Positions 62,771-64,000 of a DNA stretch of 64,000 nt are shown here, piece by piece. Made by a program: the position numbers and the translations under genes. The stretch spans positions 1,612,001 to 1,676,000 of the forward strand of contig NC_014393.1 in assembly GCF_000145275.1 (NCBI RefSeq), in the 5' to 3' direction. Under the pieces are notes generated by a model. It was not told the DNA's origin, did not search any database, and saw nothing but the letters and a program-made list of their open reading frames with translations. This stretch comes from Clostridium cellulovorans 743B. Its GTDB lineage: Bacteria; Bacillota; Clostridia; Clostridiales; Clostridiaceae. The stretch's first letter is position 1, and every line of letters begins with the position of its first letter.

Positions 62771-64000
62771 ATGGCTATTAAACTTGATATCACTAAAACA
62801 ATGCCATATTTAACAGAGGAAGAGGTCTTAAGTGTTCAACCAATGGTAGATGTAGCACATAAAATGTTACATGATAAAACAGGTCTTGGTAATGATTTTT
62901 TAGGATGGATCGACCTTCCAGTAAACTATGATAAAGAAGAGTTTGCGAGAATACAAAATGCAGCTAAGAAAATCCAAAAGGATTCAGATGCTTTAATTGT
63001 AATAGGAATTGGTGGTTCATACCTAGGTGCTAGAGCTGCTATTGAAATGCTTACAAATAACTTTCATAATGCACTACCTAAAAATAAAAGAAAAGCTCCA
63101 ACTATATTTTATGTAGGAAATAACATAAGTTCAACTTACATGGCTGAATTATTAGAACTTGTTGAAGACTTAGATATATCTGTAAATGTTATTTCTAAAT
63201 CAGGTACTACTACAGAACCTGCCATTGCTTTTAGAATATTCAAAGACTTGTTAGAAAAGAAATACGGTAAAGATGGTGCTAAAGAAAGAATATATGCTAC
63301 TACAGATAAAGCAAAGGGTGCACTAAAAACTTTATCAGATGCTGAAGGTTATGAAACTTTTGTAGTTCCAGATGATATAGGCGGAAGATTTTCAGTATTA
63401 ACAGCAGTTGGACTACTACCTATAGCTGCTGCTGGTGTAGACATTGAAGAAATGATGAAGGGTGCAGCTGATGCAAGAGTTGCATATAGCAATCCAAGTA
63501 TAAAAGAAAATGATGCATATAAGTATGCAGCAGCAAGAAGTGCTTTATATAGCAAAGGTAAGAACATAGAAATGCTTATCAACTATGAACCAAGTTTACA
63601 CTATTTCAACGAATGGTGGAAACAATTATTTGGTGAATCAGAAGGAAAAGACAATAAGGGTATATTCCCAGCAGCAGCAGATTTTTCAACAGATCTTCAC
63701 TCAATGGGACAATATATTCAAGAAGGTTTAAGAACTATATTTGAAACAGTTATCAATGTTGAAACACCTAAACACAAAGTTTTCATTGAAAAAGCTGAAA
63801 ATGATTTAGATGGATTAAACTTCCTAGCAGGTAAAGATATGGATTTTGTAAATAAGCAAGCATTTGCTGGTACATTACTTGCTCATAATGATGGCGGAGT
63901 TCCAAACTTTGTTGTAAATGTTCCTGAGTTAACACCATACTACTTTGGATATTTAGTATACTTCTTTGAAAAAGCTTGTGGTATAAGTGGATATTTATTA
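62771..64000 (+). CDS. pgi: glucose-6-phosphate isomerase (partial, cut by the window edge)
   Basis: The first 410 of about 450 codons of phosphoglucose isomerase, interconverting glucose-6-phosphate and fructose-6-phosphate. The start MAIKLDITKTMPYLTEEEVL is the compact clostridial type. IGIGGSYLGARAAIEML is the first sugar-phosphate loop, ISKSGTTTEPAIAFR the second, and GGRFSVLTAVGLLP follows. The ATG has AGGAGGG upstream. The frame remains open to base 64000, so the stop is outside the window. No truncation within the gene. Confidence 0.96.
   Translation, partial: MAIKLDITKTMPYLTEEEVLSVQPMVDVAHKMLHDKTGLGNDFLGWIDLPVNYDKEEFARIQNAAKKIQKDSDALIVIGIGGSYLGARAAIEMLTNNFHNALPKNKRKAPTIFYVGNNISSTYMAELLELVEDLDISVNVISKSGTTTEPAIAFRIFKDLLEKKYGKDGAKERIYATTDKAKGALKTLSDAEGYETFVVPDDIGGRFSVLTAVGLLPIAAAGVDIEEMMKGAADARVAYSNPSIKENDAYKYAAARSALYSKGKNIEMLINYEPSLHYFNEWWKQLFGESEGKDNKGIFPAAADFSTDLHSMGQYIQEGLRTIFETVINVETPKHKVFIEKAENDLDGLNFLAGKDMDFVNKQAFAGTLLAHNDGGVPNFVVNVPELTPYYFGYLVYFFEKACGISGYLL

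Overview
This window comes from an AT-rich Gram-positive anaerobe, most likely a Clostridium (sensu stricto) or close relative. The signs are A/T-rich codon use, strong GGAGG-type ribosome binding sites with many TTG and GTG starts, a T-box leader, an agr-type peptide pheromone pair, lipoteichoic acid synthesis, and anaerobe proteins (rubrerythrin, rubredoxin). I do not assign a species. I found no rRNA, tRNA, CRISPR array, insertion sequence or prophage.

Layout. 1-3030: argGH with its promoter. 3.2-6.2 kb: a small membrane protein (DUF4342-like) and an OmpR/EnvZ-type two-component pair behind an inverted repeat that surrounds a candidate promoter. 6.4-9.1 kb: a decaying accessory stretch with a frameshifted DUF5104-like gene, 600 bp of decayed DNA, a DUF5317-like membrane protein and an orphan agrB-agrD pair without agrC or agrA. 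9.25-18.7 kb: branched-chain amino acid synthesis (T-box leader, ilvN, cimA, leuB, ilvD, ilvB, ilvC, then ilvE). leuC and leuD are missing from their usual place between cimA and leuB, and an array of eight 16-18 bp palindromic repeats lies between ilvC and ilvE.

19-31.3 kb: housekeeping and stress genes (SNF2-type helicase, soluble MgtE-like CBS protein, cysE, queG, plsC, nth, an unusual GH13 protein, rubrerythrin and two unknown proteins). 31.3-49.6 kb: phospholipid and envelope genes (pssA, lipid kinase, ltaS), a YgiQ radical SAM protein, a GH1 beta-glucosidase convergent with a secreted carbohydrate-binding protein, a transglutaminase-like membrane protein, a membrane-anchored MutS homologue, a flavodoxin-PNPOx fusion, mpg, a DEAD-box helicase with a long leader, and two short genes (rubredoxin and DUF896) behind a perfect 26-bp palindrome.

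50-56.5 kb: an oligopeptide ABC importer, oppBCDF, followed after a 767-bp repeat-bearing gap by oppA. 56.6-60 kb: an SbcD/SbcC-like (YhaO/YhaN) pair. 60.2-64 kb: a P-loop kinase-like protein, a cupin, a Crp/Fnr regulator and the first 410 codons of pgi, which runs off the right edge.

Most transcription units end in clear hairpins, and several convergent pairs share one. The most unusual items are the palindromic repeat array before ilvE, the inverted repeat around the two-component promoter, the orphan agrBD locus beside decaying genes, the divergent T-box core, the apparent leuCD deletion scar, and the operator-like palindrome before rubredoxin.
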